This document shows, one piece after another, positions 26,084 to 35,038 of a DNA stretch of 64,000 bases. The position numbers and the translations under genes were made by a program. The DNA is from Acidimicrobiia bacterium (GTDB lineage: Bacteria; Actinomycetota; Acidimicrobiia; Acidimicrobiales; Aldehydirespiratoraceae), in the NCBI GenBank assembly GCA_022828135.1, contig JAJEJB010000032.1, positions 124,001 through 188,000 on the forward strand. Reading direction: 5' to 3'. Under the pieces are notes generated by a model. It was not told the DNA's origin. It saw only the letters and a program-made list of their open reading frames with translations, and did not search any database. Numbering within the stretch: the first letter of the stretch is position 1; every line of letters begins with the position of its first letter.

Positions 26084-26467
26084 TCAATGACAGACCAAGG
26101 TGACGGGGCACGGCAGCGCTGGCACGGCGGAGAGCCGCTGGTCCGCGGTCAGCAAGGGACGGTCCAGCGCCTCGGCCAGCGCCACATAACAGGCGTCGTA
26201 TGCGGAGACGTTGTGCCGCAGGGCCCAGACACGGTCAACCAGGCCATGCACTCCAAACCGTTGAATCGGCGTGGTGCGCCACCGTCGCACGGCCCGGTGC
26301 GCGGACACGTCGTCCAAGACGCCCCGCGCCGCCAGCCCGCGCAGAGCGTGCATGACCTCGGCGTCGATGAGGTGTGGGGCGGAGGCGCGCTCAGCCTCCA
26401 GTCTCCGTCGTGCCTCGCCGTCGTGGATCAGGGCTTCGACCGCAGCCGAGGCATCGACCACGATCAC
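26084..26467 (-). CDS. VapC-type PIN-domain toxin
   Basis: This 127-residue protein starts MIVVDASAAVEALIHDGEAR with the first PIN aspartate, has Glu in LIDAEVMHALRGL, and the third acidic site in NVSAYDACYVALAEAL followed by LLTADQRL. It matches VapC ribonucleases throughout and has normal length. Its ATG overlaps the antitoxin stop by 4 nt. Confidence 0.93.
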   Translation of the reverse strand: MIVVDASAAVEALIHDGEARRRLEAERASAPHLIDAEVMHALRGLAARGVLDDVSAHRAVRRWRTTPIQRFGVHGLVDRVWALRHNVSAYDACYVALAEALDRPLLTADQRLSAVPALPCPVTLVCH

Positions 26468-26685
26468 CTGGTTGAGCGCCCCTCGTCGAGTGCGTCGAGG
26501 ATCTCCGAGGTGGGCACTTCCAGGTTCGGGAGATCCTCGAACAGTTCCGGGATGTCAACCCAGCGGGTCGCCTCGTCGAGTTCCCTGAGCGCGGCGGCCG
26601 AGACCGACATGCGGTTGCGGGCGGCGAGGACCCTCAGCCTGCGCACCACATCGTCGGGCACATTGCGGAGATACAGAGTCGCCAT
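26464..26685 (-). CDS. FitA/VapB-type ribbon-helix-helix antitoxin
   Basis: From ATG 26685 the 73-residue product begins MATLYLRNVPDDVVRRLRVL and continues AARNRMSVSAAALRELDEAT, a FitA-like ribbon-helix-helix domain, with an acidic tail (IPELFEDLPNLEVPTSEILD) that would block the toxin. Upstream in-frame codons give non-conserved sequence, so this start is preferred. The 238-nt gap to the next plus-strand gene should contain divergent promoters. Confidence 0.9.
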   Translation of the reverse strand: MATLYLRNVPDDVVRRLRVLAARNRMSVSAAALRELDEATRWVDIPELFEDLPNLEVPTSEILDALDEGRSTR

Positions 26686-26923
26686 GTCGCACAATGCTAG
26701 CACCGTGGGTTCAGTTTCAGCTCGGGGGTTCGCGAACTCGGTCCGCGCGACGTGTGGTGGTGGGATCGTCTCTTGCGGCAGAGTGAGCGAGGCGGTGATC
26801 CCCGCATGGCCCCGTACTGGTGGCGTCGGCACGCTTGTCATACGGCCGTAGAATGATATGCACGAAGATCGGGTGGACACCAGCGACCGGGAGGGTCGCT
26901 GCCGCAAGACCCTCGGAGGAGCA

Positions 26924-27133
26924 ATGGATACCAACGAGGATTCCTTCGGGGACATCGAAGTCGAAGTCCTCGACGCGGCAGGCGTCCAAGAAGCCATCGA
27001 CCGTGCGCTGGCGAGAGCGGGGTGCAGTTGGGAGGAACTGCAGGAGCAGGCGAAGGCGGGCCGCTTTACCAACGAGGTCGCGCGCAGGGTGTGGTTCGCG
27101 GTCTCCTCCTTTGCCGAACCATCGCAAGCCTGA
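26924..27133 (+). CDS. Small acidic/helical protein, first gene of the helicase operon
   Basis: I do not recognise the family. I start at ATG 26924 because GGAGGA lies just upstream (26915-26920); an ATG at 26858 is also in frame. The 69-residue product has an acidic start (TNEDSFGDIEVEVLDAAGVQ) and two predicted helices (EAIDRALARAGCSWEELQEQ, TNEVARRVWFAVSSF). Size and position suggest an antitoxin- or adaptor-like partner of the next gene, with which it overlaps by 23 nt, but this is inference. Confidence 0.6.
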   Translation: MDTNEDSFGDIEVEVLDAAGVQEAIDRALARAGCSWEELQEQAKAGRFTNEVARRVWFAVSSFAEPSQA

Positions 27134-27785
27134 CCTCGCCCGCGAGGCTCGGGAGTTCGCCGGATCGCTCACTGCGACACTGAACGGCACCGTCACAGAC
27201 GGTCTGCGGCTCTCGGTGTGCATGGACCCGGAGGGCCGAGCAGTCGTCGGCAGGGGAGTTGGGCGGCTCACTCTCGAAGGTGATCCCGTACCGCTGGCCA
27301 TGTCGCGTAGGGCACCTCGACTCTCGCTGTATGTGATCCAGACTCTTGACCTTGATGCTGCGGGCCGCTTCCTGACAACCACCAAGAGTTCATTCGCCCT
27401 GCAGACGATGGATACGGACGAGCCGGTTGTCACGTACGACTACACCCGGGATCCCCCGAACGAGTATCCCGAGGCGCACTTCCACATCCATGGCGCGAAC
27501 GACGCCGTCCAACGGATGTTGCAGGTCTGCGGGCGTGCCAGGCACAAGCCTGATGACCTGCACTTCCCGGTCGGCGGGAGGCGTTTCCGGCCGTGCCTGG
27601 AGGATTTGATCGAGTTCTGCATCCTGGAGCGACTCGTGAAGCCTAGACCTGATTGGAAGCGCGTTCTGTACGAGTCGAGGCAGCGATTCCGGGACGACCA
27701 ACTGCGAGCAGCCGTTCGTCGCTCTCCCGAGCTTGCGGCCGGCGTGCTGAAGCGCGAGGGCTGGACGGTCACGGGGCCCCGATGA
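27111..27785 (+). CDS. Unknown protein with HxHxxN segment, second gene of the helicase operon
   Basis: Open frame to TGA 27783-27785; the best start I can find is TTG 27111 inside the previous gene, giving 224 residues. Conserved-looking features are DYTRDPPNEYPEAHFHIHG (an H-x-H-x-H patch), CGRARHKPDDLHFPVGGRRF and a C-terminal helix RQRFRDDQLRAAVRRSPEL. The His-rich patch could bind metal, but no family or activity is assigned. The gene's end overlaps the helicase start (ATGA), so the three genes are translationally linked. The order small protein - unknown protein - PLD-helicase suggests one defence unit. Confidence 0.6.
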   Translation: MPNHRKPDLAREAREFAGSLTATLNGTVTDGLRLSVCMDPEGRAVVGRGVGRLTLEGDPVPLAMSRRAPRLSLYVIQTLDLDAAGRFLTTTKSSFALQTMDTDEPVVTYDYTRDPPNEYPEAHFHIHGANDAVQRMLQVCGRARHKPDDLHFPVGGRRFRPCLEDLIEFCILERLVKPRPDWKRVLYESRQRFRDDQLRAAVRRSPELAAGVLKREGWTVTGPR

Positions 27786-30700
27786 GTGGCCGGCCCGCGA
27801 AGCCGGAGCTGGCGATCAACCAGCGCGGCTCCACCGTCGCTGACGCGCTCAACGGGTTCATCGGGCATGCCGCCGACGGGCTCGCCCAGGATGTGCGCCT
27901 CGATGTCGCCACCGCCTACTTCAACGTCGGCGGCTACTCGCTGCTGGCCGACTCGCTCGACAAGGTCGCCTGCGTGCGCCTGCTGCTCGGCGCCGAGCCG
28001 GGTCCGCCGGAGCGGCGGACCCGGGCGCTGCGACGCGAGCCGGTCAACGCCCGGCGGGCCGAACTGCGCCGCGTCGGCGATGTCCTCGACTCCCACGAGA
28101 GGGCCCTCGCCGTCGACCGCGACCTCCTCGGCTTCAGCCACCAGGCCGACGCATCGGCCCGCCGCCTCGTGGAGTGGCTGCGCTCCGGCAAGGTGCAGGT
28201 GCGCCGGCTAGAGGACCGCTTCCTGCACGGCAAGGCCTTCCTGGTGGCCTCCCACGACCACGGCGTGGTGTCGGGCTCGTCGAACCTCACCCGGGCCGGG
28301 CTGTCCGCCAACCTCGAACTGAACCTCGGCAACTACACCCCCCACACCGTGAGTGCGGTGGCGGACTGGTTCGACGAACTCTGGGACGCCGCCGCCGACT
28401 ACGACCTCGCCGCGCTGTTCGAGTCCCGCTTCGAGCCCCACTCGCCCCAGCTCGTCTACCTGAGGATGCTCTGGGAACGCTACCGCAGCGAACTCGCCGC
28501 CGCCGACGACATCGCCGTGCCGCGCTCGTCCATCGAACTCACGTCGTTCCAGCGTGACGGTCTGCTGCGGGCCCGCAGGCTGCTCGAAGAGTTCAACGGG
28601 GTGCTCGTCGCCGACGAAGTGGGGCTCGGCAAGACCTACTTCGCGGGCAAGCTCATCGAGGAAGCCGCGATCGAGAACCGCCAGCGGGTGCTGGTCGTCT
28701 GCCCGGCCACGCTGCGCGACGGCCCCTGGAAGGCGTTCCGGCAACAGCACAACCTGCCCATGACGCTGGTCTCGTTCGACGAGCTCGCCGCCGACCCTCG
28801 GCTCAACCCCGAACGGGCCCGTCAGGCCGCCGAAGCGGGCCGCCACCTGGAGGCCAAACTCGGCTCCGCCATTGAGAACTATGCGCTCGTCGTGGTGGAC
28901 GAGGCCCACAACTTGCGCAATCCGTCCACCCAGCGAGCCGATGCTCTGCGCCGGCTGCTGGCCGGGCTGCCGCCGAAGAAGCTGGTGCTGCTCACCGCCA
29001 CCCCGGTCAACAACAGCCTCTGGGACCTGCACAGCCTGCTCGGCTACTTTCTTCGCAACGACGGAGTGTTCGCCGCCGACGGCATCAGATCGCTGCGCGA
29101 CCACTTCGCGGCGGCGATGCGAGAAGATCCCAGTGACCTCTCGCCCCAGCACCTGTTCGACGTGCTCGACGCGGTGGCGGTGCGCCGCACCCGTTCCTTC
29201 GTCAAGAAGCATTACGCCAACGACACGGTGCGCCTCGACGGCGTGGATCAGCCGATCGTGTTCCCGACGCCCAAGGTGCGCAGAGTCGCCTACGGCCTCG
29301 ACGGCGTCCTGCCTGGATTCTTCGACCGGCTCGCAGCCGCGCTCGACCCCGACGCCAACCCCGACACCGACGACGGCGTGTTGACCCTCGCCCGCTACGT
29401 GCCGTCCAACTACCAGGCCGGCCGCGACAACCCCGAGTCGTACGAGTTGCAGCTCGCTGGGTTGCTGCGCTCCGGCCTGCTGAAGCGGTTCGAGTCGTCG
29501 CCGTGGGCGTTCGCACGGACCTGCGAGCGCATGGCCCGCGGCTGTGAGGCCTTCGCCGAGTTGGCGCTGTCGCACGGCAAGGTCGCCACCGGAGGTGCTA
29601 TAGCCGACTGGGCGAGCACCGACTCCGACGACCTTGACGAGATCGACAAGTACCTCGATTCCCACGTCGAGGAGCTCGAAGACGCGGCTGGCTACGACGT
29701 CGATCGCATGGTGGCCCACGCCCGGCGCGACGAGAGGCTGCTGTCGGACTTCTCTGACGCCGCGCGCGGAGTGACACGAGAGACCGACCCCACGCTCGCA
29801 GCGCTGGCCGACGAGTTGGCGGCCATCGCCGAGCAGGCTCGCCATGAGGGAATCGGCGGCGCCGACGAGCGGGACAGGCGCAAGGTGCTGGTGTTCACCT
29901 ACTTCGCGGACACCGTGGATTGGATTGTCGGCTTCCTGGAAGAGGCGGTGCTGCGTGACGAGCGCCTTGCCGCATACCGGGGCCGGATCGCGTCTCACAC
30001 CGGTAGCGGCAGTGGCCAGTCGTCCGACCCGGCTCTCGGCTTCGCACCCGACACGGCCGCGCCCGGGCTCGACCATCCCGACTTCTACGACATCCTCGTC
30101 ACCACCGATGTGCTCGCTGAGGGCGTGAACCTGCAGCAGGCCCGCCACATCGTCAACTACGACCTGCCCTGGAACCCGATGCGGCTCGTGCAGCGCCACG
30201 GGCGCATCGACCGGATCGGCTCCAAGCACCGCGAGGTGTTCATCCGCTGCGTGTTCCCCGACACCCGCCTCGACGATCTGCTGGGCCTCGAGGAGCGGCT
30301 GAACCGCAAGATCGCGCAGGCCGCGGCGTCAATCGGTGTGGGCGAGGTGATACCCGACCAACAGCGCCGGCTCGACCGCAGCTTCAGCGAGACCCGCGAG
30401 GAGATCGAAAAGCTGCACGCTGAAGATGCCTCGATCTTCGAGCGCGGTGGCACCGAGATGGGTGCCCAGTCCGGCGAGGAGTTCCGCGCCGAATTGCGTC
30501 GCGCCATGGAGGATCCCGACACGGCCCGCGTTGTGAGGCTGCTTCCTTGGGGGACCGGCTCGGGGATGGCCGCGGCCGCCGGCAAGGAGTCCGGCTACGT
30601 GTTCTGCGCCCGAGTCGGCGACGATCCGAGCCCTCTGTTCCGCTTCGTGGGCGACACCGGCGACATCCGCGGCGACACGCTCGAGTGTCTGTGGCTGGCC

Positions 30701-31135
30701 CGTCCCGCCCGCGGATTCGACACGCCCCGGGTGCTCGATGGCACGGCCGCGGCGCAGGCCTTCGACGCATGGGCGGCGGCTCAAGCCGACATCGTGGCCC
30801 GCTGGAACCACTTCTCGGACAAGGCGAACCTCGAGCCCAAGATCCCAGCGGCGCTGCGGCAGGCGGCCGACATCGTGCGATCGAACCCGCCGCCGACGAA
30901 GACCGACGACGAGATCGGCACCGCCATCGACGCCCTCCAAGCGCCCTACACCGAGCGAATCACCCGGCTCGTCCGGACCGCGCTGCGATCAGCGCCGACG
31001 CCCGCCGAGCAGGCCGTGGCCGTGCTTCGGGTGATCGAGGAGCAGGGCCTGCAGCCACAGCCCGCGCCGGAACCTCTGCCCGAGATCACAGCCGACGACG
31101 TCCACTTGGTCTGCTGGCAAGCACTGACCGCCTAG
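27782..31135 (+). CDS. Phospholipase D-like / SNF2-type helicase fusion, probable anti-phage effector
   Basis: This 1117-residue protein starts at ATG 27782, overlapping the previous stop. Residues about 20-190 form a PLD-like nuclease domain: VRLDVATAYFNVGGYSLLAD and the single HKD-type motif LHGKAFLVASHDHG (His149, Lys151) with SGSSNLTRAGL. Residues about 260-600 are the first helicase lobe: ELTSFQRDGLLRARRLLEEF (Q-motif-like), Walker A DEVGLGKTYFAGKL (Lys284), DEAHNLRNP (373-376) and LLTATPVNN. The second lobe (about 695-830) has VLVFTYFADTVDW, TTDVLAEGVNLQQA and QRHGRIDRIGS. Similar proteins are catalogued as PLD-helicase anti-phage proteins; DISARM uses separate PLD (DrmC) and SNF2 (DrmD) proteins. 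Here it lies beside a ruined type IIG methylase gene, which may once have supplied self-DNA protection. Confidence 0.88.
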   Translation: MSGRPAKPELAINQRGSTVADALNGFIGHAADGLAQDVRLDVATAYFNVGGYSLLADSLDKVACVRLLLGAEPGPPERRTRALRREPVNARRAELRRVGDVLDSHERALAVDRDLLGFSHQADASARRLVEWLRSGKVQVRRLEDRFLHGKAFLVASHDHGVVSGSSNLTRAGLSANLELNLGNYTPHTVSAVADWFDELWDAAADYDLAALFESRFEPHSPQLVYLRMLWERYRSELAAADDIAVPRSSIELTSFQRDGLLRARRLLEEFNGVLVADEVGLGKTYFAGKLIEEAAIENRQRVLVVCPATLRDGPWKAFRQQHNLPMTLVSFDELAADPRLNPERARQAAEAGRHLEAKLGSAIENYALVVVDEAHNLRNPSTQRADALRRLLAGLPPKKLVLLTATPVNNSLWDLHSLLGYFLRNDGVFAADGIRSLRDHFAAAMREDPSDLSPQHLFDVLDAVAVRRTRSFVKKHYANDTVRLDGVDQPIVFPTPKVRRVAYGLDGVLPGFFDRLAAALDPDANPDTDDGVLTLARYVPSNYQAGRDNPESYELQLAGLLRSGLLKRFESSPWAFARTCERMARGCEAFAELALSHGKVATGGAIADWASTDSDDLDEIDKYLDSHVEELEDAAGYDVDRMVAHARRDERLLSDFSDAARGVTRETDPTLAALADELAAIAEQARHEGIGGADERDRRKVLVFTYFADTVDWIVGFLEEAVLRDERLAAYRGRIASHTGSGSGQSSDPALGFAPDTAAPGLDHPDFYDILVTTDVLAEGVNLQQARHIVNYDLPWNPMRLVQRHGRIDRIGSKHREVFIRCVFPDTRLDDLLGLEERLNRKIAQAAASIGVGEVIPDQQRRLDRSFSETREEIEKLHAEDASIFERGGTEMGAQSGEEFRAELRRAMEDPDTARVVRLLPWGTGSGMAAAAGKESGYVFCARVGDDPSPLFRFVGDTGDIRGDTLECLWLARPARGFDTPRVLDGTAAAQAFDAWAAAQADIVARWNHFSDKANLEPKIPAALRQAADIVRSNPPPTKTDDEIGTAIDALQAPYTERITRLVRTALRSAPTPAEQAVAVLRVIEEQGLQPQPAPEPLPEITADDVHLVCWQALTA

Positions 31136-31498
31136 GCGTGTGCCCGCCGGCCGGACATCGTGGTGCCGCCAGCAGAGCGGCGTCTGCCAAAGACCTGGCG
31201 CTCCTTCGGCGCGGTGGATGATCATGGCTAGCCACGGCCGGGCGGGTACACAGGCGCGAGACAGCCCCGACCGGAGCCGGGGCCGTCGGCCCAGGGTTGC
31301 TCACCCTGGGGGAGTTGAACATCACGATATCACCAGGCAGTGACAGACGTTCAAGATGCCGTCGCCAGATCGTGTCAAGAGAGCGGATCATGCCGACATC
31401 GACGGGTACAACCCCTGCTTCGGGCTCCTCGACGCGCGCCTCCAGACATCCCGCTGGCTCGACCTTCACGGCGTCTGCGCCGCTCTTGTGAGGTGCAG
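31136..31498. other. 363-nt gap without recognisable gene
   Basis: Between the helicase and the convergent phosphomutase-DeoC gene. Short open frames occur on both strands but none resembles a known protein or has a good start. It marks the right edge of the defence island. Confidence 0.5.
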
Positions 31499-34192
31499 TT
31501 AATCGCCGGCTGCGGCGGCTAGTTCGAGGATCAGGTCCGTGAGCAGGCTGGAGGCGCCGAAGCGGAGGCGTTCGGGGGTGAGCCACTCGGCGCCCAGCAC
31601 GGAGCGCACCAGGTTGACGTACCCGATGGACTCGTCGGCGGTGCGCACACCCCCGGCGATCTTCAGGCCCGCCGGGCGCCCTCCGGCGGCGCGGTGCTCG
31701 GCCACGGTCTGGGCCATTGCCAGCACTGCTTCGGGCGAGGCGCCCGAGGCGCCCTTGCCGGTGGAGGTCTTGACCATGTCGGCACCGGCGTCGATGGCCA
31801 GCCGGGTCGCCTCAGCGATGGCGCCGGCCGAGCCGAGTTCGCATACCTCCAGGATCACCTTGAAGTGGGCCCCGCCGGCCGCCTCCTTCAGCGCCCGCAG
31901 CTCGGCCGAGGCGGTGTCGCTGCGGCCCGACAGGAAGGCGGAGCGGTTGAGCACGGTGTCGATCTCCTGCGCGCCGGCGGCGACTGCGGCCCGCACCTCG
32001 GCCACCCGCACCTCCAGCGGGGACAGGCCGCTCGGGAAGGCGCCGGCCACGCTGGCCACCGCCACCGGCGTGCCTGCCAGCAGTTCGGCGGCCAGCGGAG
32101 CCAGCGCGGGGTACACGCAGACCGCGGCTACCGGCCCCACGGTGGGATCGGCCGGGTCGGGGCGCAGCGCCTGGGAGCAGAGTGCCCGGATGCGGCCCGG
32201 TGTGTCGTCGCCCTCCAGGGTGGTCAGGTCGGTGCAGCCCACCACGAGCCGCAGGTCGTCCGCTCGGGACCGGTCCGAGGGCTCCGCGATCTGCTTCACG
32301 GTCTCAGTCTTGCCTGTGGAGGAAGCCTCGGCCGCGGCAGTGACGCCGTCGCGCCCGTGTCGTTCGGGATCGGCCACATGCCGCACGGCCGCGTCCAGCA
32401 GCTCCGTGATCCGTGTCCGGGCCTCGACCCGGGCGGAACGCAGCCCGCCGCCGGCAGCGTCGTCAACGTCGACGACGGCCTCGGCGTAGACCTTCATCTT
32501 CGGCTCGGTGCCGCTCGGCCTTACGATCACCCTGGCCTCGGCGCCGTAGAGCTCGAGAACGACTACGTCCACGGGCGGCAGGCGCTCCGAACCGCCGGCC
32601 AGGTCGTGCACCGTGGTCACCGCGGCTCCCGCCAGCTCCGTCGGCGGGTTGCTGCGCAGCGCAGCCATGGCGCGGGCCATCGGCGGCTCGTCGCCGGGAG
32701 CCGCCTCGAAGCGGACCGAGCGCTGCCCGGTGGCGTGCACTCCATGGCGGCGGTGGAGCTCGTCGAGCAGATCGGGAAGGGTTCGTCCCTCGGCCTTGAG
32801 GTGGGCCACGAGCTCGGCCATGGCCAGTGCCGCGCCGATGCCGTCCTTGTCCCGGACTGCCTCGCCCACCGCGTAGCCGAGGGCGTCCTCGTAGCCCAGC
32901 ACCAGCTCGTGGCCGGGCCGTTGCGAGCGGGCCTGCATGATCCATTTGAAGCCGGTGGGCGTCTCGGCCCAGTCCGCGCCGTGGCCGGCCGCGATGCGGG
33001 GCAGCAGGCGCGACGACACGACCGTGTTGATGACCAGTCTCGGACGTCGAAGCTCCGCGCCGTGGCCGGGAGCGGACCGGCGAAGCAGGTGCTCGGCCAG
33101 CAGGCAGCCCGTCTCGTCGCCGGTCAGCAGCCGCCACCGCCCCCCGTCGGGCACAGCCACCCCCAGCCGGTCGGCGTCGGGATCGTGGGCCAGGGCCACG
33201 TCCGCGCCCGTGTCGGAGGCCAGCCGCAGCAACCGGTCGAGGACGCCGGTCTCCTCGGGGTTGGGGAACGGCGTGGTGGTGAACTCGGGGTCGGGTTCGG
33301 CCTGATCGGCCACGAGCGCCGGCGGGTCGAACCCCGCCTTGGACACGGCCCGAAGGAACGTGCCGGCCCCCACGCCGTGAAGCGGTGTGTAGGCCGTTCG
33401 CACCGAGCGGGGGCCTCCGGGCGCCAGCAGACCCGCCACCGCCTCCAGGTAGTCCTCGACCACCTCGTCGCCGGCCGTGGTGATGAGCGGATCGTCGCCA
33501 GGGGCCAGGTCGGACTCCGCCGGCGGTCCGGTTCGGTCGATGATCCGGCCGATCTCCTCGTCGATCGGTGCGGCCAGCAGGCGGCCGCCTCGCCAGTAGA
33601 CCTTGTAGCCGTTGTCGGAGCGCGGGTTGTGGCTGGCGGTGACCATCACCCCGGCCGGCGCTTCGAGCTTCTTGACCGCGAAGGCCAGCACCGGTGTGGG
33701 CAGCTCCGGTGGCAGCATCCTCACGCCGACACCCCGCCCGGCCAGCACCCGGGCCGCGTCGGTGGCGAAATCTCGGCTGTTGTGGCGGGCGTCGCATCCG
33801 ATGATCACCGCTCCATCGGGTGGCCCGTCCTGCAGCAGCCGCTCGGCCAGGGCCCGGGTCACGATCCTCACCAGGACGCGGTTCATGCGGGCCGGACCGG
33901 CCCCCATCGGACCCCGGATGCCGGCCGTGCCGAAGGCGAGCCGTCCGGAGAAGCGGCGTCCGAGTCCGGCTGGGTCGCCGTCCAGCAGGTCTTGCAGTTC
34001 GGCCCGCGTCCCCGGATCGGGGTCGGCGGCCAGCCACCGCTCGGCCTCTTCTCGGATGCCTGCCGGGTCACTCCCGGCTGCGGGCGGCTGTCGCGTCAAA
34101 CTCAGAATGCGCGCGGGCGGGTGACGCCGCCTCGCCGCGCGGGGCTGTGTTTCCCGCTCTTGTTCGCTGCGCTCACGGGCCGCTCGGGCCAC
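31499..34192 (-). CDS. Phosphohexomutase/phosphopentomutase-type domain fused to deoxyribose-phosphate aldolase
   Basis: A single 897-residue frame joins two enzymes. Residues about 45-620 are an alpha-D-phosphohexomutase-family protein: LAFGTAGIRGPMGAGP, the phosphoserine loop VMVTASHNPRSDNGYKVYW, the metal site AHDPDADRLGVAV, the sugar-binding GYEDALGYAVG and the C-terminal RPSGTEPKMKVY. Residues about 655-897 are DeoC: LVVGCTDLTTLEGDD, FKVILEVCELG, and the Schiff-base lysine segment ADMVKTSTGKGASGAS, then GLKIAGGVRT. Mutases of this class in actinobacteria can act on ribose/deoxyribose phosphates, so the fusion would join deoxyribose-1-phosphate to -5-phosphate conversion with cleavage to acetaldehyde and glyceraldehyde-3-phosphate. 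The GTG at 34192 may be upstream of the true start, since the first 40 residues are low-complexity. Confidence 0.9.
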   Translation of the reverse strand: MARAARERSEQERETQPRAARRRHPPARILSLTRQPPAAGSDPAGIREEAERWLAADPDPGTRAELQDLLDGDPAGLGRRFSGRLAFGTAGIRGPMGAGPARMNRVLVRIVTRALAERLLQDGPPDGAVIIGCDARHNSRDFATDAARVLAGRGVGVRMLPPELPTPVLAFAVKKLEAPAGVMVTASHNPRSDNGYKVYWRGGRLLAAPIDEEIGRIIDRTGPPAESDLAPGDDPLITTAGDEVVEDYLEAVAGLLAPGGPRSVRTAYTPLHGVGAGTFLRAVSKAGFDPPALVADQAEPDPEFTTTPFPNPEETGVLDRLLRLASDTGADVALAHDPDADRLGVAVPDGGRWRLLTGDETGCLLAEHLLRRSAPGHGAELRRPRLVINTVVSSRLLPRIAAGHGADWAETPTGFKWIMQARSQRPGHELVLGYEDALGYAVGEAVRDKDGIGAALAMAELVAHLKAEGRTLPDLLDELHRRHGVHATGQRSVRFEAAPGDEPPMARAMAALRSNPPTELAGAAVTTVHDLAGGSERLPPVDVVVLELYGAEARVIVRPSGTEPKMKVYAEAVVDVDDAAGGGLRSARVEARTRITELLDAAVRHVADPERHGRDGVTAAAEASSTGKTETVKQIAEPSDRSRADDLRLVVGCTDLTTLEGDDTPGRIRALCSQALRPDPADPTVGPVAAVCVYPALAPLAAELLAGTPVAVASVAGAFPSGLSPLEVRVAEVRAAVAAGAQEIDTVLNRSAFLSGRSDTASAELRALKEAAGGAHFKVILEVCELGSAGAIAEATRLAIDAGADMVKTSTGKGASGASPEAVLAMAQTVAEHRAAGGRPAGLKIAGGVRTADESIGYVNLVRSVLGAEWLTPERLRFGASSLLTDLILELAAAAGD

Positions 34193-34249
34193 GGCCTCGC
34201 TGAGTGCCTTGTCAAGATCCTCACGAGTATGCGCTCGTCCGCTCGGCCT

Positions 34250-34912
34250 CTAGAGGATCGCCGGTGTCGACTCGATGGCCATCTGGAACGACTCCAGCGC
34301 GTTCATGATGTGCTTGCGGCTCATCTCCCTGGCCTGCGAGGCGTCGCCCGATGCGATGGCGTTGTAGATGTCTTCGTGCTCTTCCCAGGTGATGTCGCCG
34401 CGGCTGTCGGTCACCACCGAGAACACCAGCTCGGTCTGCTGGCGGAGCGGGTCGAGCACCTGCTGCAGGAAGGGGATCCCGGCCGCCTTCTCCACCGCGA
34501 TGTGGAACTCCCGGTGACACAGGGCGGCCGTTACCGCATCCCCCCGCTCGGTCGCCTGGCGGCCCTCCTCCATGCACTGGCGGATCCGCTCGATGCTGTC
34601 GGGATCCTGGAGCATGGCGGCCTGCTCGACGGCGTATCCCTCAACCAGGATCCGGATCTGCTGGATGTGGTGAACCTCGCACTTGTCGATGGCGCACACA
34701 TGGGCGCCCCGCCGGGGCACCACCTCGATCAGGCCGGTGGCCTCGAGCGATCGCATGGCTTCGCGCACCGGATTGCGGCTCACTCCAAGCCGCTCCGCGA
34801 GCTGACCCTCGACCAGCCGCTGGCCCGGCTTCAACTCCCCGTCAAGAATCATCAAGCGAAGCTGACCTGCGACAACTTCTCGTAGAGGCTGCTCACCGTC
34901 CCTGTCGTTCAA
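34250..34912 (-). CDS. GntR-family transcriptional regulator (FadR/FCD subfamily)
   Basis: The 220-residue protein has an N-terminal winged helix: LREVVAGQLRLMILDGELKP, GQRLVEGQLAERLGVSRNPV and REAMRSLEATGLIEVVPRRG. The C-terminal FCD ligand domain contains the metal-binding pattern around HREFHIAVEKAAG and KHIMNALESF. FCD regulators bind organic acids and control catabolic genes. The start is one of two TTG codons (34918 or 34912); GGAGG is 7 nt from the second, so I use it. It is divergent from the SDR-amidohydrolase pair. GTATAC-core palindromes elsewhere in the window fit its family's operator type. Confidence 0.92.
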   Translation of the reverse strand: MNDRDGEQPLREVVAGQLRLMILDGELKPGQRLVEGQLAERLGVSRNPVREAMRSLEATGLIEVVPRRGAHVCAIDKCEVHHIQQIRILVEGYAVEQAAMLQDPDSIERIRQCMEEGRQATERGDAVTAALCHREFHIAVEKAAGIPFLQQVLDPLRQQTELVFSVVTDSRGDITWEEHEDIYNAIASGDASQAREMSRKHIMNALESFQMAIESTPAIL

Positions 34913-35038
34913 GATCAATCCTCCGTGGGCGGGTGGCCGATGTTACAGGCTCGCCGATCCCGATAGGAAGCTGAGCAGAGCAGCCGGGTAGACAGTCGGG
35001 CGCGCCCACCGCCCGACGGGGCGCAGGAAGGACGAGCG

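Noticed and set aside
31136..31498. A minus-strand small gene (for example around 31300-31480)
   Set aside because: No good start, no recognisable motif and odd composition; judged non-coding.
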